Source: Deltaproteobacteria bacterium GWC2_55_46
Lineage (GTDB): Bacteria > Desulfobacterota > GWC2-55-46
NCBI GenBank assembly: GCA_001595385.3
Contig: LVEI03000001.1
Span: 124,001-188,000, forward strand
Length of the DNA: 64,000 nucleotides
Reading direction: 5' to 3'
In this document: positions 8,478-19,061 of the stretch, piece after piece
Numbering within the stretch: the stretch's first letter is position 1
How the letters are laid out: the number at the start of each line of letters is the position of its first letter
Made by a program: the position numbers and the translations under genes
Notes under the pieces: generated by a model
Database searches by the model: none
Told to the model about the DNA's origin: nothing
What the model saw: only the letters and a program-made list of their open reading frames with translations

Positions 8478-9917
8478 TTAACGCCCGGGTCTTCGCTGTT
8501 TTTTAAATTTTTTAAGGTCAAGAGGTCTGGTTATCTGAGCAGGGTCGAGAAGTCTATTCCATTCGGCCTCTGTCAAAATACCCCTGCCTGTGACTATCTC
8601 CTTGATGGTCTTGCCTGTGCGGAGCGATTCCTTCGCGACCTCGGCGGCCTTCTCGTAGCCTATGAAGCTATTCAATACGGTAGCGAGCCCCTCTGAGCTC
8701 TCGAAGTTCCGTTCGCACCTTGTCGCGTCTGCCCTTATCCCTGTTACGCATCTGTCGGTAAAGGCAGTGACCGCGTTCGTGAGTATCTCTATCGAATGGA
8801 GGAGATTATAGTTTATTACCGGGAGCATGACGTTAAGCTCAAGCTGCCCCGCCTGCGCGGCAAGGGCTACGGTGGCGTCGGCCCCGATCACCTGAAAAGA
8901 GACCATGTCAAGCATCTCTGCCATAACCGGGTTCACCTTGCCCGGCATTATGGATGAGCCGGGCTGGACAGGAGGAAGGGATATCTCGGCCAAACCGGTC
9001 ATTGGGCCTGAAGATAGCAGGCGTATGTCATTGGCTATCCTTATCAGGTCGAGGGCTGCGTCCCTCAACGCCCCTGAAAAGGATGAGAAGTCTGTAGAGC
9101 TGTTTAAAGCCTCGAAAGGGTCTTCGGGGCGTCTGAGGTCTTTTATGCCGCTCGCTTTTTTAAGGGCCTCAAGGGCCTTTTCCCGATAAAGAGGGTGCGT
9201 GTTGATGCCGGTCCCAATGGCGGTAGAGCCGAGGCTGGTCCTCTTTAGCCCTTCGCTTGCCCTCTTTATCCGGTCTGTTGAGCTACCTACAGCCGCGGCC
9301 CATGAGCCGAACTCCTGCCCCAGCGTCATCGGAACGGCGTCCTGCAGGTGCGTCCGCCCTGATTTTATTACGCTTGAGAACTCCCTGGACTTTGCCTTGA
9401 GCGCTGAGGCAAGCCCTTTCAAGGCCGAAATCAGCCCAACCGATGATGAGAGGGCGGCTATCCGCAGGGCGGTCGGCATGGTGTCGTTGGTCGACTGGCT
9501 CATGTTCACGTGGTCGTTGGGGTGGACGACGCTGTAGCTGCCCTTGCGCCCGCCAAGAAGCTCTATAGCCCTGTTGGCTATGACCTCGTTGGCGTTCATG
9601 TTATGAGAGGTGCCGGCACCGGCCTGGAAGACGTCGACGATGAACTGGTCGTGGAGAGAGCCGTCGATTATCTCGCTAGCGGCCCTTGCTATCGCGCTGC
9701 CCCGTTTTTTGTCGAGTAGGCCGAGGCTTGCATTGGCGTTGCAGGCCGCGAGCTTAACCATGGCGGTCGCTTTTATAAAGGCGGGCTTTGCGGTAAGAGC
9801 GCTTACCCGGAAGTTTTCAAAGGCGCGGAGCGTCTGAATGCCGTAGTAGGCGGCGGCAGGGACTTCTTTTTCGCCAAGGGAGTCCCTCTCAAGCCTGAAG
9901 CCTTTGTGAACGGGCAT
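8478..9917 (-). CDS. aspA: Aspartate ammonia-lyase (aspartase/fumarase superfamily)
   Basis: Catalyses reversible deamination of L-aspartate to fumarate and ammonia in the cytosol. At 479 residues it has the usual superfamily length. The start (LERDSLGEKEVPAAAYYGIQ) is typical of aspartase rather than fumarase C. The superfamily signature GSSIMPGKVNPVMAEML, which holds the catalytic serine loop, is intact. The three-helix core sequences (TGLAEISLPPVQPGSSI, QSTNDTMPTA) are also present. It sits 19 bp downstream of the GerMN gene and probably shares the murI transcript. A fumarase role cannot be fully excluded by eye. Confidence 0.88.
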   Translation of the reverse strand: MPVHKGFRLERDSLGEKEVPAAAYYGIQTLRAFENFRVSALTAKPAFIKATAMVKLAACNANASLGLLDKKRGSAIARAASEIIDGSLHDQFIVDVFQAGAGTSHNMNANEVIANRAIELLGGRKGSYSVVHPNDHVNMSQSTNDTMPTALRIAALSSSVGLISALKGLASALKAKSREFSSVIKSGRTHLQDAVPMTLGQEFGSWAAAVGSSTDRIKRASEGLKRTSLGSTAIGTGINTHPLYREKALEALKKASGIKDLRRPEDPFEALNSSTDFSSFSGALRDAALDLIRIANDIRLLSSGPMTGLAEISLPPVQPGSSIMPGKVNPVMAEMLDMVSFQVIGADATVALAAQAGQLELNVMLPVINYNLLHSIEILTNAVTAFTDRCVTGIRADATRCERNFESSEGLATVLNSFIGYEKAAEVAKESLRTGKTIKEIVTGRGILTEAEWNRLLDPAQITRPLDLKKFKKQRRPGR

Positions 9918-9936
9918 CTCGAATTCCCCCCTGATC

Positions 9937-10476
9937 TTAGCTCTTGATTATCTTCTTGTCAGGCGCCAACGGCTGGGTAACATCTATATGGCCGGCGATG
10001 GTATCCCTTTTCTGCCCCTCTACAAGGACCTGGACGTCCTTTATCTCCGGGAAGTTGAGCGACAGTGTGTTGACTATCGAGTAGATGGTGAGTATCTCGG
10101 CGGAAGAGCCGCCGGGGTGGTTCTGTATGACTTCCTTGCTTAAGTCTACCGTCGCGGTCTGTCCTTCCACCGTGACCGATAAAAGCCTGGTGCCGTCTGG
10201 CAACGTATTGCCGAGCGAGGTGTTCTCAGGCCCTTCCAATAGCTCCTCTATCGCGGCCCTGGCCTCAACTGAAAGAGCCCCTTTATCTATGCTCCTCTTT
10301 TCAGGCTTGAGGTAAAGCCCTTCGTTGTCGCTGAAATAGATGGCTACGATCTTTGTCTCTTTGGGAGTGGGCCTTCCGGCAAGCCAGACGAGTATTATTA
10401 TCCCGATGATGACTGTAGCGGCGGCTATGGCTAATATCGTCCATATCCCTTTTTTGCTTTTTTTCCTTTTAGCCAT
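9937..10476 (-). CDS. Membrane-anchored GerMN-domain protein
   Basis: A 179-residue protein with a basic N-terminus, one membrane segment (about residues 12-31) and a periplasmic GerMN domain. Typical GerMN features are AIEELLEGPEN, GTRLLSVTVEGQTATVDLSK and AEILTIYSIVNTLS. GerM in Bacillus acts in sporulation and germination. In Gram-negatives the domain is of unknown, possibly peptidoglycan-related, function. Only three bases separate it from the murI stop, so the two are almost certainly co-transcribed. The link to glutamate racemase fits a cell-wall role. Confidence 0.87.
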   Translation of the reverse strand: MAKRKKSKKGIWTILAIAAATVIIGIIILVWLAGRPTPKETKIVAIYFSDNEGLYLKPEKRSIDKGALSVEARAAIEELLEGPENTSLGNTLPDGTRLLSVTVEGQTATVDLSKEVIQNHPGGSSAEILTIYSIVNTLSLNFPEIKDVQVLVEGQKRDTIAGHIDVTQPLAPDKKIIKS

Positions 10477-10479
10477 TCT

Positions 10480-11286
10480 TCAGCTTTCGGTAAGAACAGC
10501 AAGCTCCGCTTCGTCGAGCTTGTCGCCGAAAAACCTCCTTCCGACTGTCATGAAACGCTCCGGAGAGTCTGTTACGAAAAATTTGTGTGAAGCTGAGCCT
10601 TTGCCGCCGTTCAGGAGCCCGGCGGCCTCAAGGGTCTTTTTTACCTCGGCGGCGGCCGAAGCGGCCGAGTCGATGAGGGTAACGGATGAGCCCATGACAG
10701 AGGCGATAGTCCTCTTGAGGAGCGGGTAATGGGTGCACCCGAGGACAAGGGTGTCAATGCCGGACTCCTTGAGCCCGGCAAGGTAACGGCCCGCGACCAT
10801 CAATGTCACCTCGTCGTCAGCCCAGCCCTCTTCAACGAGCGGCACGAAAAGGGGGCAGGCCTTTACAAAGGTAGAAACCCCCGGGCTTGCCGCCTTTATC
10901 GCCGTGCAATAGGCGCTGCTCTTTATAGTCCCTTCAGTGCCTATTACGCCGATCCTCCCGGCGCGTGTGGCGGCAACAGCCGCGGCAGCCCCAGGCTCGA
11001 TGACGCCGATAACGGGTATTTGAAGCTCGCGCGCCAGCCTGGGCACGGCAAAGGCCGATGCCGTATTGCAGGCGGCAACGAGCATCTTTATGCCGCGCTT
11101 CATGAGGAAGGCGGCTATCTCGAACGAGTAGCGTTCTATGGTCTCGGCAGACTTGCTGCCGTATGGGACCCTCGCCGTGTCCCCGAGATATATAGTGCTT
11201 TCGGCAGGCAGGAGCCCCGTTATCTCTTTAAGGACTGTGAGCCCGCCGATCCCGGAGTCAAATACCCCTATTGGTTTGTTGTTCAT
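10480..11286 (-). CDS. murI: Glutamate racemase
   Basis: Makes D-glutamate for peptidoglycan from L-glutamate without cofactor. The 268-residue sequence has the substrate motif FDSGIGGLTV and both catalytic cysteines: Cys73 in VAACNTASA and Cys184 in LGCTHYPLL with His186. It heads a minus-strand run with the GerMN gene, aspA and the GerW gene. It is divergent from polX across a 154-bp gap. Confidence 0.96.
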   Translation of the reverse strand: MNNKPIGVFDSGIGGLTVLKEITGLLPAESTIYLGDTARVPYGSKSAETIERYSFEIAAFLMKRGIKMLVAACNTASAFAVPRLARELQIPVIGVIEPGAAAAVAATRAGRIGVIGTEGTIKSSAYCTAIKAASPGVSTFVKACPLFVPLVEEGWADDEVTLMVAGRYLAGLKESGIDTLVLGCTHYPLLKRTIASVMGSSVTLIDSAASAAAEVKKTLEAAGLLNGGKGSASHKFFVTDSPERFMTVGRRFFGDKLDEAELAVLTES

Positions 11287-11440
11287 CTACGCCTGCGACC
11301 TTCCTATCGTCATGTTAAGTTTAGGTAAAGCGCGCCCCTCTGTCAATTCCTATTTGGGCTCTTTGGACGTTCCACTAAAAAACGTTGTATATTATATAAT
11401 ATGCGGTGACATTTTAAAAGAAAGCGGGGAGGGGGCTTTT

Positions 11441-13183
11441 TTGGAGAATAGCGAGATAGCGAAGGTCTTCTACGAGATAGCGGACCTCCTTGATATAAAG
11501 GGCGCCGACCTCTTCAGGATACGCTCGTACAGGAACGCAGGGTTGGCCGTAGAAGGGCTTCCGGAGGGGCTTAAGACCTTATTCGCCGAAAATGGCGAGG
11601 AAGGGCTAAAGGGCATCCCCGGCATAGGCGAGAGCACGCGCTCAAAGATAATCGAGCTTCTTGTCACCGGCAAGTGCAAGCACCATCAGGAGCTTCTCGT
11701 CGAGCTGCCCCCAGGGATGCTCGACATGATAAAGGTATCAGGGGTAGGGCCGAAGAAGGCGGCGTTACTTTATAAAGAGCTTGGGATAAAGACGATCGAG
11801 GAGCTTCAGAAGGCGGCTGAAGGAGAGCGGATACGGGACCTGCCCGGCTTTGGCAAGGTCTCTGAGGGGAAGATACTCAAGGGCATAAAGGACCTTAAGG
11901 CGCGCTCCGCGAAGTTCAAACTCTCTACCGTAGTGCCCTACGCCGAGACCTTTACGCGATATATGAAGGAGCTGACGGGGATAATCGACATAGCTCCTTC
12001 AGGGAGCTTCCGGAGATGGAAGGAGACCGTAGGCGACCTCGACATACTCACCACCTGCAAAGACCCAAAGGCGGTAATGGACCATTTCGTCAAGCACCCG
12101 GAGGTGAGGGAGGTGCTTTCAAAGGGCGATACGAAGTCGACAGTTGTGCTTGCCTCAGGGTTGCAGGTCGATATCAGGGTGCTTGACAAGAGGTCTTTTG
12201 GGGCGGCCCTGCAGTATTTTACCGGCTCAAAGGCCCATAACGTCGCCTTAAGGGACAGGGCCAAGAGGATGGGGCTTAAGATCAGCGAGTACGGGGTCTT
12301 TAAGGAAAGGGGAGAGGTCTGGGTAGCTGGTAAGGACGAGGAGGAGGTCTATAAGGCTGTAGGGCTCCCCTGGATACCGCCGGAGCTGCGTGAGAACAGG
12401 GGAGAGATAGAGGCGGCGGAGCATGGGTGGATGCCTATGCAGCTTAAGTCAACGGACATAAAAGGCGACCTCCACGTCCATACGAAGGAGAGCGACGGCA
12501 AATACACGCTTGAAGAGATGGCGGAAGCGGCCATGAAGATGGGCTACGAGTACATGGCTGTAACAGACCATTCAAAGGCGGTAGGCATAGCGAGGGGCCT
12601 TGACGAGGCGCGCCTGAACGCGCAGATAAGGGCGGTAGATGAGTTCAACGACAGGCTTAAAAGGCAGAGGAAGAAGTTCATGGTATTGAAGGGGACCGAG
12701 GTAGATATAAGGGCCGACGGGACGCTCGACCACCCGGAAAGCGTTTTAAAGAAGCTCGACTGCGTGGTAGCCTCCGTCCATTCGAGCTTTGGCATGGGCC
12801 TTGATGAGATGACGGCGAGGGTCATAAAGGCTATACGCACCGGCCTTGTCAATATACTCGGCCACCCGACCGGCAGGCTCATAGGCGAGAGAGAGCCATA
12901 TCAGCTGGACATGGAAAAGGTCATGGACGAGGCTAAAAAACATGATGTCTCGCTTGAGCTTAACGCTTACCCGGACAGGCTTGACCTGAACGACGTCCAC
13001 TGCCTTCTCGCGAAGCAGAAAGGGGTGATGGTCGCGATATCTACCGACGCGCACTCGATACACCACCTCGACAATATCAATTACGGCGTCCATACCGCGC
13101 GCAGAGGCTGGCTTGAGAAGAAGGACGTATTGAACACGAAGAGCTTGAAGGAGCTTTTGAAGGTGCTGAAGAGGGAAGGATAG
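11441..13183 (+). CDS. polX: Family X DNA polymerase with PHP domain (PolX)
   Basis: Repair polymerase of 580 residues, likely acting in base excision repair and gap filling. In order it has an N-terminal helix-hairpin-helix 8-kDa region (IADLLDIKGADLFRIRSY), a second HhH (VSGVGPKKAALLYKELG), and the Pol X nucleotidyltransferase palm with GSFRRWKETVGDLDIL and a further metal Asp in QVDIRV. A C-terminal PHP phosphoesterase domain (GDLHVHTKESDGKYTL, VTDHS, ISTDAHS) can supply 3'-5' exonuclease or phosphatase activity. I place the start at TTG 11441, after AAGCGGGGAGGGGG, because family members begin just there. The in-frame upstream sequence runs into murI and is not conserved-looking. A possible promoter lies at 11363-11393 (TTGGAC, 19 bp, TATATT). 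Confidence 0.93.
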   Translation: MENSEIAKVFYEIADLLDIKGADLFRIRSYRNAGLAVEGLPEGLKTLFAENGEEGLKGIPGIGESTRSKIIELLVTGKCKHHQELLVELPPGMLDMIKVSGVGPKKAALLYKELGIKTIEELQKAAEGERIRDLPGFGKVSEGKILKGIKDLKARSAKFKLSTVVPYAETFTRYMKELTGIIDIAPSGSFRRWKETVGDLDILTTCKDPKAVMDHFVKHPEVREVLSKGDTKSTVVLASGLQVDIRVLDKRSFGAALQYFTGSKAHNVALRDRAKRMGLKISEYGVFKERGEVWVAGKDEEEVYKAVGLPWIPPELRENRGEIEAAEHGWMPMQLKSTDIKGDLHVHTKESDGKYTLEEMAEAAMKMGYEYMAVTDHSKAVGIARGLDEARLNAQIRAVDEFNDRLKRQRKKFMVLKGTEVDIRADGTLDHPESVLKKLDCVVASVHSSFGMGLDEMTARVIKAIRTGLVNILGHPTGRLIGEREPYQLDMEKVMDEAKKHDVSLELNAYPDRLDLNDVHCLLAKQKGVMVAISTDAHSIHHLDNINYGVHTARRGWLEKKDVLNTKSLKELLKVLKREG

Positions 13184-13246
13184 GGATAGTCAAAGGCTTT
13201 TGCGCGTTATGACCACTCTTTGTTTAAATACAATTTTCAGGAATAA

Positions 13247-13280
13247 AAAACCGGGCCGGTCTTTTGACCGGCCCGGTTTT
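13247..13280. terminator. Bidirectional intrinsic terminator
   Basis: A perfect 15-bp stem (AAAACCGGGCCGGTC / GACCGGCCCGGTTTT) with a TTTT loop lies between convergent polX and the CorC-type gene. The A and T flanks allow function in both directions. Confidence 0.93.
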
Positions 13281-13301
13281 ACTGACTCAACGCCTGACTT
13301 G

Positions 13302-14630
13302 TCAGGCCTTTGCCTTCCTCTGGCCTGCCTCAAGCGGTTCGACCTTGACCTTCATTATCCTGTTCTGCTCTACATCCACGATGGTGAGCCTCATGTCCCT
13401 GTGTACTACGAACTCGCCGCCCCTCGGTATGCGCTGGAGCTTGGCGAGCATGAACCCGGCAAGGGTGTTGTACTCTTCGGCCTCTTCCTCTATCTCGATG
13501 CCGAGGTTGGAGAGGTCGCCGAGTGAGGCCGATGCGTCGATTATCATGGTGCCGTCCCTCAAGCGCTCTACGGGGCCGCCGGCCCCTACGTCGTACTCGT
13601 CCTCTATCTCTCCGACTATCTCTTCGAGGATGTCCTCAATGGTCACGAGGCCGTCGAGGTCGCCGTGTTCGTCGACGACTACCGCCATGTGGAGCTTGCG
13701 TCTTTGAAGCTCGCGGAGGAGCTTGCTTATCATTATGGAGTTGGGGACGAAGTATGGCGTCCTCAGGATGCTTTTGATCTCTATGGCGCGCCCCTTCTCA
13801 AGGGCGCTGAAGACGTCCTTGTTGAAGAGTATTCCGACTATCCTGTCGGTGCTGTCCCGGAAGACAGGGTACCTTGAGAAGCCCGCCTCCGAGATGAACT
13901 TCAACATCTCGTCATGTGGCGTATCTATCTCTATGGCGCTTATCTTGTGCTTGGGGACCATTACCTCTTTGACGGTCTTGTCCGCGAACTCGAATATCCC
14001 GTGAAGGAGCTGGGCCTCTGTCTCCTCGAATATGCCGGTGGCGCGCCCTTCCCTGATGAAGTATTTTATCTCCTCCTCGGAGATGAATACCTGCTTGGCC
14101 GTGTCCTTGATGCCGAGGACCTTCATCACGGCAGAAGTGGACCTGGTAAGGAATTTGACGAAGATATCGGTAAGGGTGGATATGTAGTTCACCGGCCTTG
14201 CCGAGAAGCAGGCTATCCTTTCGGCGTACCTCAAGGCCAGGTGCTTTGGCACAAGCTCGCCTATTACAAGGCTTACATATGAGATGATCGCTACGATCGC
14301 GCCGAGGGCGAGGAGGTCCGCCAACTGTTCCGGGATATACGGGATCGAGTGCAGGAGGGGCTTTATATGCTCTGACGCAATGACGCCGCCAAGGACAGAG
14401 GCGCAGGTGCTTACTACAGTCACGCCGACCTGGACGGTTGCGAGGAACCTGTCCGGGTTTTCCTTCATCTGGCTCACGATGGAGGCCGAAAGGTTGCCGT
14501 CCTTCGCGAGTTTTTCGATTATGCTCCTTTTTGCCGATATTATGGCGATCTCGGCGCTTGAGAAGAAACCGTTGATAATGATGAGTATGAGTATTATTAA
14601 AGCCTCGAACACAAGGCCTTCTGCCGACAC
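13302..14630 (-). CDS. CNNM/CorC (HlyC/CorC) family membrane transporter
   Basis: A 442-residue protein in three parts: an N-terminal CNNM (DUF21) membrane domain with about four hydrophobic segments up to residue 190, a CBS pair (VKEVMVPKHKISAIEI ... VVVDEHGDLDGLVTIEDILEEIVGEI), and a C-terminal CorC_HlyC domain (ASASLGDLSNLGIEIEEEAEEYNTLAG). Family members are linked to magnesium or cobalt efflux and resistance; the old hemolysin name is not supported. Start is GTG 14630 after AGGGGGT. It is separated from enolase by about 155 bp containing a GTTGAAAAAGC-type sequence. Confidence 0.9.
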   Translation of the reverse strand: MSAEGLVFEALIILILIIINGFFSSAEIAIISAKRSIIEKLAKDGNLSASIVSQMKENPDRFLATVQVGVTVVSTCASVLGGVIASEHIKPLLHSIPYIPEQLADLLALGAIVAIISYVSLVIGELVPKHLALRYAERIACFSARPVNYISTLTDIFVKFLTRSTSAVMKVLGIKDTAKQVFISEEEIKYFIREGRATGIFEETEAQLLHGIFEFADKTVKEVMVPKHKISAIEIDTPHDEMLKFISEAGFSRYPVFRDSTDRIVGILFNKDVFSALEKGRAIEIKSILRTPYFVPNSIMISKLLRELQRRKLHMAVVVDEHGDLDGLVTIEDILEEIVGEIEDEYDVGAGGPVERLRDGTMIIDASASLGDLSNLGIEIEEEAEEYNTLAGFMLAKLQRIPRGGEFVVHRDMRLTIVDVEQNRIMKVKVEPLEAGQRKAKA

Positions 14631-14785
14631 AAAACCCCCTGATTAGTTGTTGAAAAAGCTTTTCCAGCAGACTTTAGTATTGCCTGTCTGCGCTTATTTT
14701 ATGAATATTTGATTATATCACAACGGGACTTCAAGGCGCAAAAATAAGGGGCTTGGGGACAAGACCAAGGCCCCTTCAGGGCGCC

Positions 14786-16099
<1,314 letters not shown>

Positions 16100-16102
16100 C
16101 TA

Positions 16103-16130
16103 ATTATACTTTTAGTTTGAAAAAAAGCAA
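16103..16130 (-). promoter_or_regulatory. Candidate sigma-70 promoter for eno
   Basis: Read on the minus strand, TTGCTT (16125-16130) and a consensus TATAAT (16103-16108) are separated by 16 bases, about 34 bases upstream of the enolase start. Confidence 0.65.
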
Positions 16131-16177
16131 GGTAAAATAGAACGAAGAATGGGCCTTACTCTCGTTTAACTATCTCC

Positions 16178-16206
16178 TTGCGCCACAGGCTTTGTAGGGA
16201 TAATAT
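16178..16206 (+). promoter_or_regulatory. Candidate sigma-70 promoter for the Na/Pi cotransporter
   Basis: TTGCGC (16178-16183) and TAATAT (16201-16206) are spaced by 17 bases, about 60 bases before the start codon and divergent from the eno promoter. Confidence 0.4.
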
Positions 16207-16268
16207 GTGTTTTGCGGTTTAGGTTTAAATTTTACTGAAATTCCCGGTTTGTTAAGGACTTCTTTACC

Positions 16269-17882
16269 ATGACGACCATTTCCATTTTGAGCCTTTTCGG
16301 CGGCATAGCGTTGATCCTTTTCGGGATGAGGCTTGCCGGAGAGGGTCTGCAGAGGGCGGCAGGCGCGAAGCTTCGCGGCTTTCTCCTTAAGGCTACGGAT
16401 AACCGCCTGAAGGGGGTAGGAGTTGGGGCGGCGATAACGGCCCTCCTGCAGAGTTCGAGCGCGACGACCGTCATGCTCGTCGGCTTTGTCGGCTCCGGCC
16501 TCATGACCCTGGGGCAGACCATGGGCGTCATCCTCGGGGCCGACATAGGGACCACCATAACCGTCCAGGTCATCGCCTTCAAGGTCTATGACTATGCCCT
16601 CGGCCTTGTCGCCCTCGGTGTTGCGGCTACCTACCTGGGCCGCGGCCGGTGGAAGGACTTCGGCCAGGCGATGCTCGGCTTCGGCTTCGTCTTTTTAGCC
16701 CTGAAGATACTGATAGACACCTTTGAGCCTGTATCCGTGAACCCCCTGATGAAGGAGTTTTTGCTGGGACTCAGCAAAGACCCCTTTGCCGGGATCATCA
16801 TCTCGGCCCTTCTTACAGCGCTTTTCCAGAGCAGCGCCGCGACCCTCGGCATAGCCCTCACGATGTCGCACTCCGGGCTGCTGAGCCTTGAAGCTGCCGT
16901 CCCCATCGTGCTCGGCGCGAATATCGGCACCACCGTAAGCGCTGTAATATCCACCATAGGGGCATCTGTAGAGGCCAAGAGGGTCGCCCTGGCGCATACC
17001 CTTTTCAAGGTGCTCGGCGTTATCATCGTCATACCGTTCCTCGGTTATTTCACTTCTCTTGTCGGTCTGTCTACTCCCGACGCTGCCAGGCAGGTCGCCA
17101 ACGCCCATACCTTTTTCAACATAGGCATAGCTGTCCTCTTCCTGCCGTTCACGGGCCCCTTTACGAGGCTTGTAGGCCTCCTTCTCCCTGAAGCAAAGGG
17201 GCCTGAGAAGTTCGGGCCCAAGTACCTCGACCCGATCGTCTTAAGCTCTCCTACACTGGCCCTCGTACAGGCATCGAGGGAATCGTTAAGGGCCGCGGAC
17301 ATAGTCCAGGAGATGCTCGACAGGTCTATAAAGGTCTTCGAGACTAATGACCTGGACCTCCTGGAGGAGGTCCAGGAGCGCGACGACGACGTGGACCTCT
17401 TAGACAGGGAGGTGAAGCTGTTCCTGACCAGGCTTTCAAGGGAGAGCCTTTCCGGGGAGCAGGCAAAGAGGGAGCTTGAGATAATGCTCTTCTCGGACAA
17501 TATCGAGAACATAGGCGACGTCATAGACAAGAACCTGATGGACCTCGCGCGCAAAAAAATAAAGGGCGGGCTCTCTTTTTCAGCCGAAGGCATGAAGGAG
17601 ATAATGGAGCTTCACAGGAAGGTCGTGGAGAACTTCGAGATGGGGGTAGCGGCCTTTGCCGGGAGCGACCTTGAATTGGCACGCAGGCTCGTTGCCCACA
17701 AGCAGAGGCTCTCAGAGCTTGAGCGCGACTTGAGGCAAAACCACATAAGCAGGCTTCACAAGGGCTTCAAAGAATCGATCGACACCAGCGCCATCCACCT
17801 GGACGTCCTCACGAACCTCAAGAGGATAAACTCCTATATAACAAACGTCGCCTACCCCATACTTGAGCGTGAGAAGGGCTGA
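16269..17882 (+). CDS. Na+/phosphate cotransporter (NptA/YjbB type) with PhoU-like tail
   Basis: A 537-residue inner-membrane protein. Two Na_Pi_cotrans repeats form the membrane part, shown by the duplicated motif pair LLQSSSATTVMLVGF / ADIGTTITV and LFQSSAATLGIAL / ANIGTTVSA. The C-terminal 200 residues are soluble, helical and PhoU-like (ADIVQEMLDRSIKVF ... EIMLFSDNIENIGDVID). Predicted to move phosphate with sodium. No pst or pho genes are nearby to tell import from export. Start ATG 16269 has TAAGGA upstream. Confidence 0.92.
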   Translation: MTTISILSLFGGIALILFGMRLAGEGLQRAAGAKLRGFLLKATDNRLKGVGVGAAITALLQSSSATTVMLVGFVGSGLMTLGQTMGVILGADIGTTITVQVIAFKVYDYALGLVALGVAATYLGRGRWKDFGQAMLGFGFVFLALKILIDTFEPVSVNPLMKEFLLGLSKDPFAGIIISALLTALFQSSAATLGIALTMSHSGLLSLEAAVPIVLGANIGTTVSAVISTIGASVEAKRVALAHTLFKVLGVIIVIPFLGYFTSLVGLSTPDAARQVANAHTFFNIGIAVLFLPFTGPFTRLVGLLLPEAKGPEKFGPKYLDPIVLSSPTLALVQASRESLRAADIVQEMLDRSIKVFETNDLDLLEEVQERDDDVDLLDREVKLFLTRLSRESLSGEQAKRELEIMLFSDNIENIGDVIDKNLMDLARKKIKGGLSFSAEGMKEIMELHRKVVENFEMGVAAFAGSDLELARRLVAHKQRLSELERDLRQNHISRLHKGFKESIDTSAIHLDVLTNLKRINSYITNVAYPILEREKG

Positions 17883-17892
17883 CCTGCCTTTG

Positions 17893-17920
17893 TTGCAATC
17901 CGCCTGGTTAAGGCTATAAT
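17893..17920 (+). promoter_or_regulatory. Candidate sigma-70 promoter for the LolA-like/DUF302 pair
   Basis: TTGCAA (17893-17898) and a perfect TATAAT (17915-17920) are separated by 16 bases. They begin just after the cotransporter stop and lie 38 bases before the next start codon. Confidence 0.6.
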
Positions 17921-17957
17921 CCAAAGAGAATCGTCCGTTCCCTTCCAGGGGGCAGAG

Positions 17958-18578
17958 ATGCTCTTCGGGTTGCTTGTCTACTCCATCCTTCTAACGGGGG
18001 CCGACCCCATAGAGAACGCCCTTGAGAGCTTCAGGCGACTCGACACCTACAGCGTTACCCTGAAGGCCACAACGGACAGGACGGAAATAATCCGTTATCA
18101 CTACAAAAAGCCGGGTTTTATCAGGATGGAATTCGAGGAGCCGCACAAAGGGGCCATCCTTGTCTACGACCCCCTCAAGAAAGAGGTCGTCCTCAGGCCT
18201 TTCGGTTTTTTAAAGTCGTTCAAGATGCGCCTTGACCCTGAGAGCCGGATCATAAAAAGCTCGCGCGGACATACCGTAGATGAGTCGGACATTGGCGCGC
18301 TGCTTGAGGCCGCTCAAAAGCTCAGGGGCCACGGCGGCATGGAAATCGCCGGTGATGAGATGCTTGGGCAGAGGCGCTCAATCGTAGTAGAGGTGACAGG
18401 AGAGGGTGGCTACGAGGTGGACGGCATAAACAGATACCGCCTCTGGCTGGGAGCCGATGATTATCTGCCGCTTAAGGCAGAGGCCTATGACAGGGATGGG
18501 GGCCTTGAGGAGCGCGTTGTGATGGAAGACTTGACTACCGGCCCGGAGTTCCCTTCGGGCTTCTTTTCATTGGATTAG
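17958..18578 (+). CDS. LolA-like / DUF1571-type envelope protein
   Basis: A 206-residue protein with a short hydrophobic N-terminus (probable signal, about 15 residues) and a beta-rich region of the LolA/LolB-like type. Segments suggesting this are HYKKPGFIRMEFEEPHKGAI, VLRPFGFLKSF and INRYRLWLGADDYLPLKAEAYD. Such proteins bind lipids or lipoproteins in the periplasm. It is not canonical LolA, and the substrate is unknown. GGGGGCAGAG precedes the ATG. The next gene follows after three bases. Confidence 0.7.
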   Translation: MLFGLLVYSILLTGADPIENALESFRRLDTYSVTLKATTDRTEIIRYHYKKPGFIRMEFEEPHKGAILVYDPLKKEVVLRPFGFLKSFKMRLDPESRIIKSSRGHTVDESDIGALLEAAQKLRGHGGMEIAGDEMLGQRRSIVVEVTGEGGYEVDGINRYRLWLGADDYLPLKAEAYDRDGGLEERVVMEDLTTGPEFPSGFFSLD

Positions 18579-18581
18579 CCC

Positions 18582-18974
18582 ATGAGCAGATATTCCATAT
18601 CAAAGAAACTGAATGAGGCGTTCGAGCCGGCGGTCGTGAAGGCGAGGGCGGCCCTTGAAAGCGGCGGCTTCTATGTCACAAGCGAGCTGGATATGTCCGG
18701 CGACTTGAGGCGAAGCCTTGAGAAGGACTTCAGGGGTTATCGGATATTATCCGCTAACAACGCGGAGCTGGCCTATAAGGCCCTGGTGGTAGAGACCGAG
18801 ATAGGCCTGCTGCTCCCTTGCCATGTGATAGTATACGAGAACGACGAAGGCGGCTCTACGGTAGCCTCGATAGACCCCTCGGTAGAGATGTCCATCATAG
18901 AGAACCCGGCCCTCGCCATAGTAGCGAAGGAGATGAGGGAGAGGCTGGAGAGGATCATAAGCGGTATCAGCTGA
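18582..18974 (+). CDS. DUF302 domain protein
   Basis: A 130-residue cytoplasmic-looking protein that fits DUF302. It has an N-terminal beta strand with GGFYVTSELDMSG, the central FRGYRILSANNAELAYKAL, and the family pattern GLLLPCHVIVYE ... VASIDPSVEMSIIEN. The role of DUF302 is not known. It begins three bases after the LolA-like gene, so both are probably translated from one mRNA. Confidence 0.85.
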   Translation: MSRYSISKKLNEAFEPAVVKARAALESGGFYVTSELDMSGDLRRSLEKDFRGYRILSANNAELAYKALVVETEIGLLLPCHVIVYENDEGGSTVASIDPSVEMSIIENPALAIVAKEMRERLERIISGIS

Positions 18975-19061
18975 GTCTGCCTTTAACAACCGTCCGTCTG
19001 AAGTTTGGTCTTTTCCCGCCTGTCCGCCTCCCGGTTACGCTATAATCTAATAGAGGACTTT

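Noticed and set aside
11138-11440. N-terminal extension of polX across murI
   Set aside because: It overlaps a well-supported murI gene on the other strand, and the Pol X domain begins right at the TTG codon.
13302-14630. Hemolysin function for the CNNM/CorC protein
   Set aside because: The old name comes from a misassignment; the CNNM, CBS and CorC domains point to metal ion transport.
19041-19046. Perfect TATAAT before sthA as a promoter
   Set aside because: No reasonable -35 box lies 15-19 bases upstream; the nearest TTGGTC is 30 bases away.
19005-19061. Upstream extension of sthA
   Set aside because: The FAD motif normally starts within about ten residues of the N-terminus, and AGAGGA precedes the ATG at 19062.
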